Positions 8,533 through 16,483 of a DNA stretch of 50,655 nt are shown here, one piece after another. The position numbers and the translations under genes are program-made. The first letter of the stretch is position 1. Each line of letters begins with the position of its first letter. Where the stretch lies: positions 1 through 50,655 of the forward strand of contig CAUZOL010000007.1 of NCBI GenBank assembly GCA_963581435.1, read 5' to 3'. This DNA is from JABISG01 sp963581435 (GTDB taxonomy: Bacteria; Planctomycetota; Planctomycetia; Planctomycetales; Planctomycetaceae). Below the pieces are notes generated by a model that was given only the letters and a program-made list of their open reading frames with translations, searched no databases and had not been told where the DNA came from.

Positions 8533-8640
8533 GTGTCGGCAGGGTGTCGGCTCAAGAAATGAGAAAACCCCGCAAAAAACGGGGCTTCTGCAATTCGAGT
8601 GTCGGCAAAAGTGTCGGGTGTCGGCTGGGAGTGTCGGCTA
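8533..8640 (-). repeat. Cluster of six CCGACAC repeats (iteron-like)
   Basis: On the minus strand CCGACAC occurs six times, at plus coordinates 8533, 8544, 8599, 8611, 8618 and 8631 (first base of GTGTCGG). Most copies lie in a longer AGCCGACAC or GCCGACACTC context. They flank a hairpin at 8566-8585. The cluster fills the gap between the helix-turn-helix gene and the small upstream ORF of the TOPRIM gene. Such arrays usually bind a protein, such as a repressor or replication initiator. Confidence 0.5.
8566..8585 (-). terminator. Hairpin, probable terminator
   Basis: The stem CCCCG/CGGGG (8568-8572 and 8580-8584, read on either strand) has an A/T-run loop and is followed on the minus strand by GTTTTCTC. 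It lies downstream of the helix-turn-helix gene ending at 8638 and could end or attenuate its transcript before the TOPRIM genes. The short stem makes it only a moderate candidate. Confidence 0.4.
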
Positions 8641-9426
8641 CCGCCAAGCCTCTAGATTACCGTCATCGTCCTTGGTCCCTCGGGGCTTTTGTCCTCGCCC
8701 TTGCCTCAGGGCCTCTCGGGCTGCCATGTACTTCGGCCAGTCGTACAGCGTCGTCCGGCTACACGGCACAGACTTGGCAATTGCGGTGTCGGTCCACTCG
8801 GGGTGCTGCACCAGCAGTGCCAGGGCCTTTGCCTCCCTGGTAAGTTCCACCGGCTGCTCGTCGCCGTCCTTCTTAACGTCTTCCAGCCATCTACGGACCG
8901 AATCGGCGTAGGCTTCCCTCAACGCGCTGGCCGCCCGCATCAATACCAGGTACGACCCGCCCTCACCCCGCATCCATTCCGTTAAGGCCACCAAGTCCTG
9001 ATCATCCTCCGGTAACGGCCACGGCATAACCTTGTCGCCACTCAAGTCGAACACGTCATGCACGGCACTCAAGGCCGCCCACTTCTCGGCCAATGAACGC
9101 GGGCGATGGGATGGCGGAAGCGGTAACTCGGGGAGCTTGGGATCGCATAGCGCCTCTTTCAGTTGCCAGTCGTCGGGCAAGTTATCCGCGATCAGGTTCA
9201 GCGTCGAATCTTCGGGGTAGTGGAGGGCTTGCCGGGCGCACGCGAACTTCTGTTGCCTCGCGCCCTCTGCGGCGTTGACCCGGGCGGCCCAATCCGATGC
9301 CCATTCCCGGACAAACCCCTGCACCTTCCCCAGTCCTACGCAGTCCCAAATGGCCGCGTGAATCTCATTGGTAATCGGGGACCAGACTGGGTGAGGGCCA
9401 CAAGCGAAGGGGAGAATACTCGACAT
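8638..9426 (-). CDS. Helix-turn-helix protein of the island
   Basis: 262 residues from the ATG at 9426; the frame stays open further upstream, but that part overlaps the next gene and looks non-coding. The C-terminal segment (about residues 201-240), ALALLVQHPEWTDTAIAKSV then PCSRTTLYDWPKYMAAR, is a helix-turn-helix of the homeodomain/resolvase type. The N-terminal two thirds is not recognised and contains SLAEKWAALSAVHDVFDL. It could be a small-terminase-like or replication-control DNA-binding protein. The adjacent CCGACAC array is a plausible binding site, which is inference only. Confidence 0.55.
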   Translation of the reverse strand: MSSILPFACGPHPVWSPITNEIHAAIWDCVGLGKVQGFVREWASDWAARVNAAEGARQQKFACARQALHYPEDSTLNLIADNLPDDWQLKEALCDPKLPELPLPPSHRPRSLAEKWAALSAVHDVFDLSGDKVMPWPLPEDDQDLVALTEWMRGEGGSYLVLMRAASALREAYADSVRRWLEDVKKDGDEQPVELTREAKALALLVQHPEWTDTAIAKSVPCSRTTLYDWPKYMAAREALRQGRGQKPRGTKDDDGNLEAWR

Positions 9427-9553
9427 GCTGCACCTGCCTTTCTTCAGTCGGGCCGATCCCAGCGCGACGATGCGAAAGGCGAAGCATCCATCGCGCCAGG
9501 GACCGCTTGGCCGCCGCGTTTCGAACCGCCACGGCCGTCCCGATTGCTTTAGT

Positions 9554-9727
9554 TTACCGCCGAAGCTCACGCACCAGCGAGATCAACTCATCCCGATCGA
9601 ATTCCGTCTCGAATCGCCCGCCCATCGCGGGAGTCTTGCCAAATCCAACAAATTCCGTCCCGGTCAATTTCGTAAAATGGACATCTACGGTCAACCTTGC
9701 CGGGCCTATCGAGACCGGCGATGGCAT
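9554..9727 (-). CDS. Small hypothetical protein
   Basis: 57 residues from ATG 9727, or 66 from GTG 9754. The product includes RLTVDVHFTKLTGTEFVGFG and ends FDRDELISLVRELRR, with balanced composition and a helical tail. No family is recognised. It sits between the recombinase stop (9788) and the helix-turn-helix gene on the same strand. It may be a small regulator or an excisionase-like accessory, but no helix-turn-helix is visible. Confidence 0.4.
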   Translation of the reverse strand: MPSPVSIGPARLTVDVHFTKLTGTEFVGFGKTPAMGGRFETEFDRDELISLVRELRR

Positions 9728-9787
9728 TGAAGCACGATATTCACCAGTCAACACTAATCTGCATCTTCGGACACAAGTCTTTGAAAA

Positions 9788-11008
9788 TCACACCGCCGGC
9801 CACAGCCACTGACGCACGGTTTCGACAACCGCCCGCAGCCGATCGTCGCTGATGCGTTCGCGGTAGACAGCGGCCATTGATTGGTCAGCGTGTCCCATGA
9901 CGGCATTGACGCCGACTTGATCCTTGCTCTCGCCGGCGATGGTCTCGAACGTGTGCCGCAGGGCGTAGAAGTTGCGCTTTCCGTTTATGTCCAGCTTTAC
10001 CAGGATCTTTTTGAACGACTGTGCTAACGAATCAACCCAGGCCTGCTTCTCGCCGCTGCTGTTGCGGACGAAACGCAGGCCGTTGCGAGTCAGAAACGCC
10101 ATGCCGTCATCGTCAGCGCTCTTGGCTCGCGGACGCGATGCGATCGCTTCCCGCAACGCCTCGACCGTTTCCGGCCACAGCGGGATTCTGCGCTCGACTG
10201 CGGTCTTCGGCCGTGGATAATCCAGCCAGCCGCCATTCAGGTCGAGTGCCGACTGCGGAAGGTTTGCAAGGTCAGTTTGTCCGAGACCGCCGTTAATGGC
10301 CAGCAGAATCATTGCTCTCATCGGCTGCTGTGCGCTGGCCAGCATTTCCCGCAGTTCATCGCTCTCGAACATCCGCTTTCCGCTGGCGTGGCGTGCCTGA
10401 CGTTTGATCCGCTGCGACGGAGCTTTGAAATCCGGACCAAACCAAACCGGCTTTTCGATCAGGCGGGCATCAGAAGCGTACTTGAACACAATGCGGATAA
10501 GCAGGATGTCCTTTCCTAGCGACGACGGGGCACGCCTGCCTTTCGGGCCGATCGCCAGGTTGGTGCGAAGCTTATTGAAGTCTTCGACCGTAACATCATC
10601 GACAGGACGATTCCGACCGAAAGCATCGATAATTTTGATGCAGGCGCTACGGTATTCATGCCAGCTACTTAGCTTGATTTCGCCGGTATCAACCCGCTCC
10701 CGCTTCGCGGCGAGAAAGCGATTGCACAACTCGGCGACGGTGAGCCGATCAGACTTCTTTTGCAACGGTCGGCCGGCGTTGAGGTCGTCGCGTTGCTCGT
10801 TGAATTGGTCAACGGCTTGTTGAGCGGCCTCGCGGACGTTATCAACTTTGACGACCTTACCGCCTTGGCTCGTTCCCCAGCGGCCAAAATAATAGAGCTG
10901 GCCGTTGATGCGTTTGCACCAGCGGCCAGTCGCATGCGCGGTGAGAGGAAAACCGGGGTAGGGCTTTGCAGGCTTGTTTGACGTGCGGGATTTGGTAGCT
11001 TTAGACAT
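9788..11008 (-). CDS. Tyrosine recombinase/integrase, atypical active site
   Basis: 406 residues from ATG 11008 (GAAGGTG upstream). An N-terminal arm/core-binding region (about 1-200) includes a SAM-like core-binding segment LTVAELCNRFLAAKRERV. The catalytic domain (about 210-406) shows PRPKTAVERRIPL (Lys268), NFYALRHTFETIAG (Arg351), MGHADQSMAAVY (His373) and nucleophile Tyr382. The usual first arginine ('GLR..EL') is replaced by NGGLGQTDLANL (239-250). The His of 'HxLRH' is Tyr348. From memory these changes recur in planctomycete integrases. It would integrate or excise the island; it is the first gene of the minus-strand set. Confidence 0.8.
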   Translation of the reverse strand: MSKATKSRTSNKPAKPYPGFPLTAHATGRWCKRINGQLYYFGRWGTSQGGKVVKVDNVREAAQQAVDQFNEQRDDLNAGRPLQKKSDRLTVAELCNRFLAAKRERVDTGEIKLSSWHEYRSACIKIIDAFGRNRPVDDVTVEDFNKLRTNLAIGPKGRRAPSSLGKDILLIRIVFKYASDARLIEKPVWFGPDFKAPSQRIKRQARHASGKRMFESDELREMLASAQQPMRAMILLAINGGLGQTDLANLPQSALDLNGGWLDYPRPKTAVERRIPLWPETVEALREAIASRPRAKSADDDGMAFLTRNGLRFVRNSSGEKQAWVDSLAQSFKKILVKLDINGKRNFYALRHTFETIAGESKDQVGVNAVMGHADQSMAAVYRERISDDRLRAVVETVRQWLWPAV

Positions 11009-11175
11009 GGTAGCACCTTCGCTTAAGGGTTTAGGTGTTGCTCGACAACCGGGGACGCACTCCCCGGTTGTCACTTTTGATTTACCCTAGAAATTGTCAA
11101 ATCAGTTGTCAACACACTGTAGCATAAAGTCGATATTTTCAATAAACACCGTAAAAAAAAGACTTACACTCCGAT

Positions 11176-11460
11176 TTAACACCGATGCAGTGAGTTACGT
11201 TCGTGAATGACCTGCAACCAAGCGACGAATTGGGCCGAGTGCTCGCCCTCGAATTTCTTGAAATTGCGGACTGCCGACAGCAGCGTTTGTTGAACCAAAT
11301 CTGACGCATCCGCTCGGACTCCGATTTGAGAATCGAGTGACCGTTGCGCGAGCAGTCGCAGATACGGGCGGTGTTGCTCGCACAGTTGCCCCAGAGCGCG
11401 TTCGTCACCCGCACGAGCTTGACGAAACAGCTCAGCCAGCGACGCTTGCGGCTCATTCAT
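11176..11460 (-). pseudogene. Truncated planctomycete-type ECF sigma factor
   Basis: 94 residues matching only the sigma region 2 half of the planctomycete ECF type: LFRQARAGDERALGQLCEQH, then YLRLLAQRSL, RADASDLVQQTLLSAVRNF and FVAWLQVIHERN. At this point full proteins continue with the end of region 2 and then region 4. Here similarity stops and TAA follows after SLHRC. The break is 167 bp from the start of the recombinase, so the gene was probably cut by integration or rearrangement. The missing 3' half is not found elsewhere in the window. Confidence 0.6.
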
Positions 11461-11726
11461 TCGGGGCCTCGACAGGACAGTCGTAATGCGACTTGAATTG
11501 GGGCGCGCAATCTGAAGAGAAATGTGAATTCGCAGTATATCGCAAGTTGCAATCGAGCCGCTACTAATTGAAGTGACGGGAGATACGTCGGAAGATGGAT
11601 TTCGTGAGTGTCGATGTGATTCTCCGTTGCGATGCGATATCGTAGATTTTCGAAGGGTGATGCAGAATTAGTCGAGCTGCAACGATGGGCGGCGCTGCAC
11701 AAATTTCTTTTGAGATAGATTATCCG

Positions 11727-12626
11727 ATGAATCCTGAATGTGTTTTGAACTGCTTATCTGCGGACGAACGCGAAGCCTTCGATTCGCAGGGCTATTTGAT
11801 TGTCAAGAATGCGATTGACGAAGCGACGTTGGATCGACTGCTCGAAGCTGTTGATCGCATCGACACCCGCGAACGAACGGCCGAAAACCGCGACAAACTT
11901 CTGTCGGTCTCGAATATTATCCATGAAGACATTGCGTTCGTCGATCTGATCGATTGCCCAACGATCTTTCCAAAAGTGTGGGGCATTTTGGGATGGAACA
12001 TTTACTCGTATCATTCCCATCTCGACGTGACGCCTCCGGCAGACCCGAACACAATGACCTGGCAAGTGGCGTGGCATCAGGACAGCATGCGCGTCAACGA
12101 TGAAATCGAATGCTCGCCGCGTCCTCGGTTGTCGCTCAAAGTTGGATTCTATCTCAGCGATGTCAGCCAGCCCGATCACGGCAACACGTTGGTTGTTCCC
12201 GGTTCGCATCTGCAGGATGAAATCGATTTGCCCCAGGATGGCGTGTCGAATCCAGACGGTGCCATACCGCTTTGCCTCGAACCCGGATCGGCGGTGTTTC
12301 TCGATCGCCGAGTCTGGCATTCGCGCAGCGCCAACCTCTCCGACGTGACGCGCAAAGTCGTTTGGTACGGCTACAGCTATCGTTGGATGCGGCCGAAAGA
12401 TGCAATGACCGTCGCGCATCTGTATCCGGACCTCGATCCGATCCGTCGGCAGATCTTGGGCGACGGCATATCGGCCAACGGCGTGTACGATCCGCAAGAC
12501 GGCGACGTTCCGTTGCGCGATTGGCTTAAGCAACATGGCCCCGACGATGCGAACTGGTCTCATCACGGCCGATCACAATCGCGTCCACCGGCGATGGTTC
12601 GCGGGAAAAACGTGGGGCGACAATAA
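11727..12626 (+). CDS. Phytanoyl-CoA dioxygenase (PhyH) family protein
   Basis: 299 residues of the Fe(II)/2-oxoglutarate oxygenase PhyH fold. The metal ligands fit WHQDSM (HxD) and VWHSRS (distal His), with an Arg later for 2-oxoglutarate. The N-terminus has the typical FDSQGYLIVKNAID opening. These enzymes hydroxylate unactivated carbons; the substrate is not predictable, and planctomycetes carry many paralogs. ATG 11727 fits the start of the domain; the open frame to 11685 is poor. Convergent with a small TPR gene 8 bp away. Cytoplasmic, with no signal peptide. Confidence 0.8.
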   Translation: MNPECVLNCLSADEREAFDSQGYLIVKNAIDEATLDRLLEAVDRIDTRERTAENRDKLLSVSNIIHEDIAFVDLIDCPTIFPKVWGILGWNIYSYHSHLDVTPPADPNTMTWQVAWHQDSMRVNDEIECSPRPRLSLKVGFYLSDVSQPDHGNTLVVPGSHLQDEIDLPQDGVSNPDGAIPLCLEPGSAVFLDRRVWHSRSANLSDVTRKVVWYGYSYRWMRPKDAMTVAHLYPDLDPIRRQILGDGISANGVYDPQDGDVPLRDWLKQHGPDDANWSHHGRSQSRPPAMVRGKNVGRQ

Positions 12627-12633
12627 CTGCCAA

Positions 12634-12942
12634 TCATCCGAGCGTCGCGAGGAATTCGCTCATTTCCCCTTCGGCGTGGGCATCGCCCACTTGCCGGGCG
12701 ACTGCCACGCCGCGCGTGAGAATCTCGCGTGCTTCGTCCGACCTGTCTTGCCCGGCGAGAACCTGACCCCGCTGGAAATAGGCCGCGACGTACTCGGGAT
12801 GTTGGTCGTTGACATCCGCGAGCCGCTTGAGTCCCTCATCGGCATCGCCTGCCGAAACGAATTCCAACGCCAGCGCATATTGCAGGAAGACATCATCGGG
12901 GTCGGACTTGAGCAGTTCTTCGAGTTGTTCGCGGCGTGACAT
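12634..12942 (-). CDS. Small TPR protein
   Basis: 102 residues made of tetratricopeptide-like helices: FLQYALALEFVSAGDADEGL, then YVAAYFQRGQVLAGQDRSDE and EILTRGVAVARQVGDAHAEG. It has no signal peptide. Proteins of this size and form (about 100 residues, two to three TPRs) are common hypothetical planctomycete proteins and serve as binding scaffolds. It converges with the PhyH gene. It may be co-transcribed with nothing else. Confidence 0.65.
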   Translation of the reverse strand: MSRREQLEELLKSDPDDVFLQYALALEFVSAGDADEGLKRLADVNDQHPEYVAAYFQRGQVLAGQDRSDEAREILTRGVAVARQVGDAHAEGEMSEFLATLG

Positions 12943-13077
12943 TGTGCTGAGTCTTGTATTTGATGGCGTAACGGTTGACCGAAGTTCGATTGCGGTTTCG
13001 TGGAAAAGAGAACATTCTGACGCCGCGAAACCGCAAGCGGAGTTTCATCGCGTTACAGATTTCGCAGATTGGAATTC

Positions 13078-14331
13078 CTACTGTTCTTGAATGCGGTACA
13101 GGCTTGTTCCGGTGCGAATGAACAACGCAGAATCGGCGATGCCGTAGGATGCGAGCGTTCGTTCGCCGGGGAATTGGTTGCGGGCCAGTTCTTCGTATTT
13201 CAATCCCGGCTTGATCACAATCGCTTCACCCTCTTCGCTTTGAAAATAAATCTTTCCATCGGCGTAAACGGGCGAAGCCGAGAATCCGCCGCCGACGCGT
13301 TTGGTCCAATGCGACTCGCCGGTCTTGGCATCGACGCAGGTGATAACTCCCCGGTCGCTGATGAAATACAATTCATCACCCACCAGAATCGTTGACGGTG
13401 TGTTGGGCACGCTGCGTGGTGTTTTCCATTCAACGTGCGATTCGGTGACGTCGCCGGTTCCGTTCGGACGGATTGCCAACAGTTTTGGCGGACTCCAACC
13501 CGTGCAGATATAAACCAGCCCGTGACCGAAAACAGGTCGCGGCACAACCGAGTAACCATCGTAGGTGACGCGCCAGATTTCCTTGCCGGTCGCCGGTTCG
13601 TAGGCGGCCACAATGTCGGTTCCTGAACTGATGAGTTGCTTCTTCCCTGCGACTTCGATGACCAACGGTGTTGTAAAGGAAAACTTGCGCGGGTTGGGAA
13701 CCTGCGGCCGCGAGGTCTTCCAGCGAAGTTTGCCGTTATTGCGATCAAGGGCAGCCACGTAGTCAATGTCGGAACCATCGCAACTGACGATGAGCAGATC
13801 ATCGACGATGACCGGCGAGCCACCATTGCCATGATTGGGAGCATAAACGAGTTCGGTTGTCTTCCAGACAATTTTCCCGGCGAGTGTCAGACAGGCCGTG
13901 CCGTGCGTTCCGAAGTGGACGTAGAGATGTTTGCCGTCGGTAATGGGTGTGGAACTGGCGTGTGTGTTCTTTCCATGGATGCGCGTGTTCCGCCCGTTGG
14001 GCTGCTCGAAAGCCTGGGTGTTCCAGATGGTACTCCCATCGTCGGCATCGAGACAGAGGACGCGCAACGAATGGCCGTCGGCACCGTCATCGCCTTGTGG
14101 AACGGCCGCTGTGAGGTAAACGCGTTTTTTCAGAACAACGGGCGACGACCAACCGATACCCGGCACTTCGACTTTCCAGGCAACATTTGTCGTAGGGCCG
14201 AATTCGGCCGGCAGGTTCTTCTCGGTGGAATACCCCTGCCCGGTTGGCCCGCGAAACTCAGTCCAGTCTTCGGCTTGTGCGACACTGGAAAAGGCAAATG
14301 CGATAGCGACAGAAAGAGAAACTCGTAACAT
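13078..14331 (-). CDS. Exported PQQ-like beta-propeller protein
   Basis: 417 residues with a signal peptide (MLRVSLSVAIAFAFSSVAQA) and mature start EDWTEFRGPTGQGYSTEKN, the usual opening of planctomycete 'outer membrane biogenesis BamB-like/PQQ-binding-like' propellers. Repeated blade motifs include LDADDGSTIWNTQ, LDRNNGKLRWKT, YEPATGKEIWRV and VDAKTGESHWTKR. The fold is an eight-bladed WD/PQQ propeller used for binding or scaffolding in the periplasm. No dehydrogenase active site is evident. A paralog with inserted EF-hands lies at 49101-50564. Confidence 0.8.
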   Translation of the reverse strand: MLRVSLSVAIAFAFSSVAQAEDWTEFRGPTGQGYSTEKNLPAEFGPTTNVAWKVEVPGIGWSSPVVLKKRVYLTAAVPQGDDGADGHSLRVLCLDADDGSTIWNTQAFEQPNGRNTRIHGKNTHASSTPITDGKHLYVHFGTHGTACLTLAGKIVWKTTELVYAPNHGNGGSPVIVDDLLIVSCDGSDIDYVAALDRNNGKLRWKTSRPQVPNPRKFSFTTPLVIEVAGKKQLISSGTDIVAAYEPATGKEIWRVTYDGYSVVPRPVFGHGLVYICTGWSPPKLLAIRPNGTGDVTESHVEWKTPRSVPNTPSTILVGDELYFISDRGVITCVDAKTGESHWTKRVGGGFSASPVYADGKIYFQSEEGEAIVIKPGLKYEELARNQFPGERTLASYGIADSALFIRTGTSLYRIQEQ

Positions 14332-14475
14332 GAAGAACTCCCTGGGTTACAAACTGCCAGATTCTTCGCTCGGCAAAAAACTTAACCGCGCAAAAAACCG
14401 AAAAAGCGACCATGTGTGTCTGGATGATTCAATTCGATCAAGTTCTGGAACACTAATCGCCACTGCCCACCGCGC

Positions 14476-14499
14476 TGCACTGGCGACACGCCAGTGGCA
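14476..14499. repeat. Palindromic repeat, GCCACTGGCG family
   Basis: CACTGGCG-ACA-CGCCAGTG forms a near-perfect hairpin just downstream of greA (stop 14521 on the minus strand). It belongs to the same family as the copies at 15161-15203 and 42911-42941. It may work as a transcription terminator or be a REP-like mobile palindrome. Confidence 0.6.
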
Positions 14500-14520
14500 T
14501 CTGCGCGGGGTGCTGTCTTG

Positions 14521-14991
14521 CTATTCGATCGCGACGATTTCCATTTGCAGCTTGCCGCTGGGAATTTCAACTTCGGTCTGCTCACCGACCTTCTTTCCCA
14601 TCAGCCCCTGGCCAATCGGGCTGGACGTCAGAATCTTCATGATTTCGCCATCGTAGTTTTCTTCACCCGGCCCGACTAATTCGTACTGCTCTTCCATGTC
14701 GTCGCTAAGATCGCGGACGGTGACCAGCGAACCGAAGGCGACCACGTCGGATGTTGTTGACTTCTCAACGATTTCGCAACTGCCGAGTTTGCCCTTCAGT
14801 TGGTTGATCTTGGCCTGCATTAAGCCTTGCGCTTCGCGTTGGCCGTGGTACTCGGCGTTTTCGCTGAGGTCTCCCTCGGCGCGGGCCAGCGCAATCTTTT
14901 CGGTGATGATGGGCATCTCGTCTTCTTGCATCCGGCGAATATCCTCGCGGAGCTTCTCGTAGCCTTCCCTGGAAATGGGATGCCGTTCCAT
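14521..14991 (-). CDS. greA: Transcription elongation factor GreA
   Basis: 156 residues, the normal GreA length. The N-terminal antiparallel coiled coil (about 1-78) carries the acidic tip motif LARAEGDLSENAEYHGQREA, whose Asp/Glu pair coordinates the Mg2+ used for RNA cleavage in backtracked polymerase. The C-terminal FKBP-like domain shows PIGQGLMGKKVGEQTEVEIP. GreA rescues arrested RNA polymerase in the cytoplasm. It stands alone on the minus strand between palindromic repeats. Confidence 0.93.
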   Translation of the reverse strand: MERHPISREGYEKLREDIRRMQEDEMPIITEKIALARAEGDLSENAEYHGQREAQGLMQAKINQLKGKLGSCEIVEKSTTSDVVAFGSLVTVRDLSDDMEEQYELVGPGEENYDGEIMKILTSSPIGQGLMGKKVGEQTEVEIPSGKLQMEIVAIE

Positions 14992-15160
14992 TCGTCTGTC
15001 CTCCTGCGATCACCAACAAGAAAGTTGAGCGGATTCATAAGGGACGCCGCCATCATGTTTTGGCCAGATGACCAAAGATATGCGGGCGGCGTTGTCCGGA
15101 TGATTATAAACGTTCAGTCGCAACAAACTCTAGCCGACGTCTAATTTCTGCTGAAAACCC

Positions 15161-15203
15161 GGGTGCCACTGGCGTGTCGCCAGTGTTTTTCACGCCAGTG
15201 GCA
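15161..15203. repeat. Palindromic repeat, GCCACTGGCG family
   Basis: GGGTGCCACTGGCG-TGT-CGCCAGTG (15161-15185) forms a hairpin, and a third arm ACGCCAGTGGCA follows at 15192-15203. It reads as a compound or degenerate copy of the 42911-42941 repeat. It lies just downstream of the oxidoreductase stop and may act as a terminator. Confidence 0.6.
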
Positions 15204-15259
15204 GCCATCGTCAGAAACATGTTGCGACGATACGACTCGAATAACAGATCGACCAGATG

Positions 15260-16399
15260 TCAGCCGACCTCGGTCCATTTCCGTTCGCGGGCGCTGTCGA
15301 GGACTGCATCGCAGACTTTTTGCGTTTCGAGTGCTTCGCGGAATGAGGGAGAAACGGCTTCGCCTTTTTCGTAGCCTGCCAGAAAATCGGCCACCTGATG
15401 GACGAAACTGTGCTCGTAGCCAATCTGCAAACCGGGGACCCACCAATGATCCATATAGGGATGGTCGCCATCGGAGACGTGAATCGTTCGCCAGCCACGC
15501 AGGGCCCCTTCGTCGCGATGATCGAAGTAGCTGAGCCTGTGCAGGTCGTGCAGATCCCAGGCAATGGAAGCGTGCTCGCCGTTAATTTCCAGCGTGTACA
15601 GCGCTTTATGGCCACGGGCGTAACGCGTCGATTCAAACAGCCCCAGCGATCCATTATCAAAATGGCAGAGGAATGAGCAGGCATCATCGATGCTGACGGC
15701 CTGCTTTTCTCCCGTGTCGGAATGCACGCGTTCTTTGATAAACGTCTCGGTCATGGCGCTGACGTCTGTGATGCCGCCGTTAAGCCAGATGGCCGTGTCG
15801 ATGCAGTGAGCCAGCAGATCGCCGGTGACACCACTGCCGGCCGCCGCTGCATCCAGCCGCCATAAACCGGCTCCCCCTTGGGGCAGGTCTTCCGAGATCG
15901 TCCAATCCTGCAGGAAGTTGGCACGGTAGTGGAAGATTCGCCCCAGTTTGCCTTCGTCGATAAGTTTCTTGGCGAGTGAGACTGCGGGGACACGACGGTA
16001 ATTGTACCAAACCATGTTGGCGAGGCCCGCCTTCTCGACGGCCGCGCACATCTCTTCGCCTTCGGCAGCATCCATTGCCAGCGGTTTCTCGCAAAGAATG
16101 ATCTTCCCGGCATCGATGGCCGCCAGCGCAATTTCCTTGTGCAAATTATTCGGCACGCAGATATCGACGGCGTCGATGTCGTCGCGCTCCAGGAGTTTCC
16201 GCCAGTCGGTCTCAATCGACTCGTACCCCCATTGGTCGGCAAAGGCTTTGACCGACTCAGCACTGCGGGCACAGGCGGCTTTCAAAACCGGTCGGTATTC
16301 GAGTTCGGGAAAGAAATCGCCGACACGCTTGTATGCGTTAGTGTGAGCACGGCCCATGAAGCCGTAGCCGATCATGCCGATGTTGAATGGTTTGGTCAT
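15260..16399 (-). CDS. Gfo/Idh/MocA family oxidoreductase (cytoplasmic)
   Basis: 379 residues. An N-terminal Rossmann fold (GMIGYGFMGRAH, residues 8-19) binds NAD(P); ILCEKPLAMD carries the family EKP motif near residue 104; GDLLAHCIDTAIWL carries the usual catalytic His/Asp region. The C-terminal half is the alpha/beta sheet domain. Members oxidise or reduce sugars, inositols or their derivatives. There is no Tat signal, unlike the paralog at 44033-45325. It lies 84 bp downstream of a sugar phosphate isomerase/epimerase on the same strand, which points to a sugar or polyol catabolic operon. Confidence 0.85.
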   Translation of the reverse strand: MTKPFNIGMIGYGFMGRAHTNAYKRVGDFFPELEYRPVLKAACARSAESVKAFADQWGYESIETDWRKLLERDDIDAVDICVPNNLHKEIALAAIDAGKIILCEKPLAMDAAEGEEMCAAVEKAGLANMVWYNYRRVPAVSLAKKLIDEGKLGRIFHYRANFLQDWTISEDLPQGGAGLWRLDAAAAGSGVTGDLLAHCIDTAIWLNGGITDVSAMTETFIKERVHSDTGEKQAVSIDDACSFLCHFDNGSLGLFESTRYARGHKALYTLEINGEHASIAWDLHDLHRLSYFDHRDEGALRGWRTIHVSDGDHPYMDHWWVPGLQIGYEHSFVHQVADFLAGYEKGEAVSPSFREALETQKVCDAVLDSARERKWTEVG

Positions 16400-16483
16400 G
16401 GCTGGCGAGTCCTTTGATATTGGGATGAAAAAGCGGAAAGCGGAGTGGGGAAAGCGGAACGATGTGATTCGCTTTTCCTCTCA

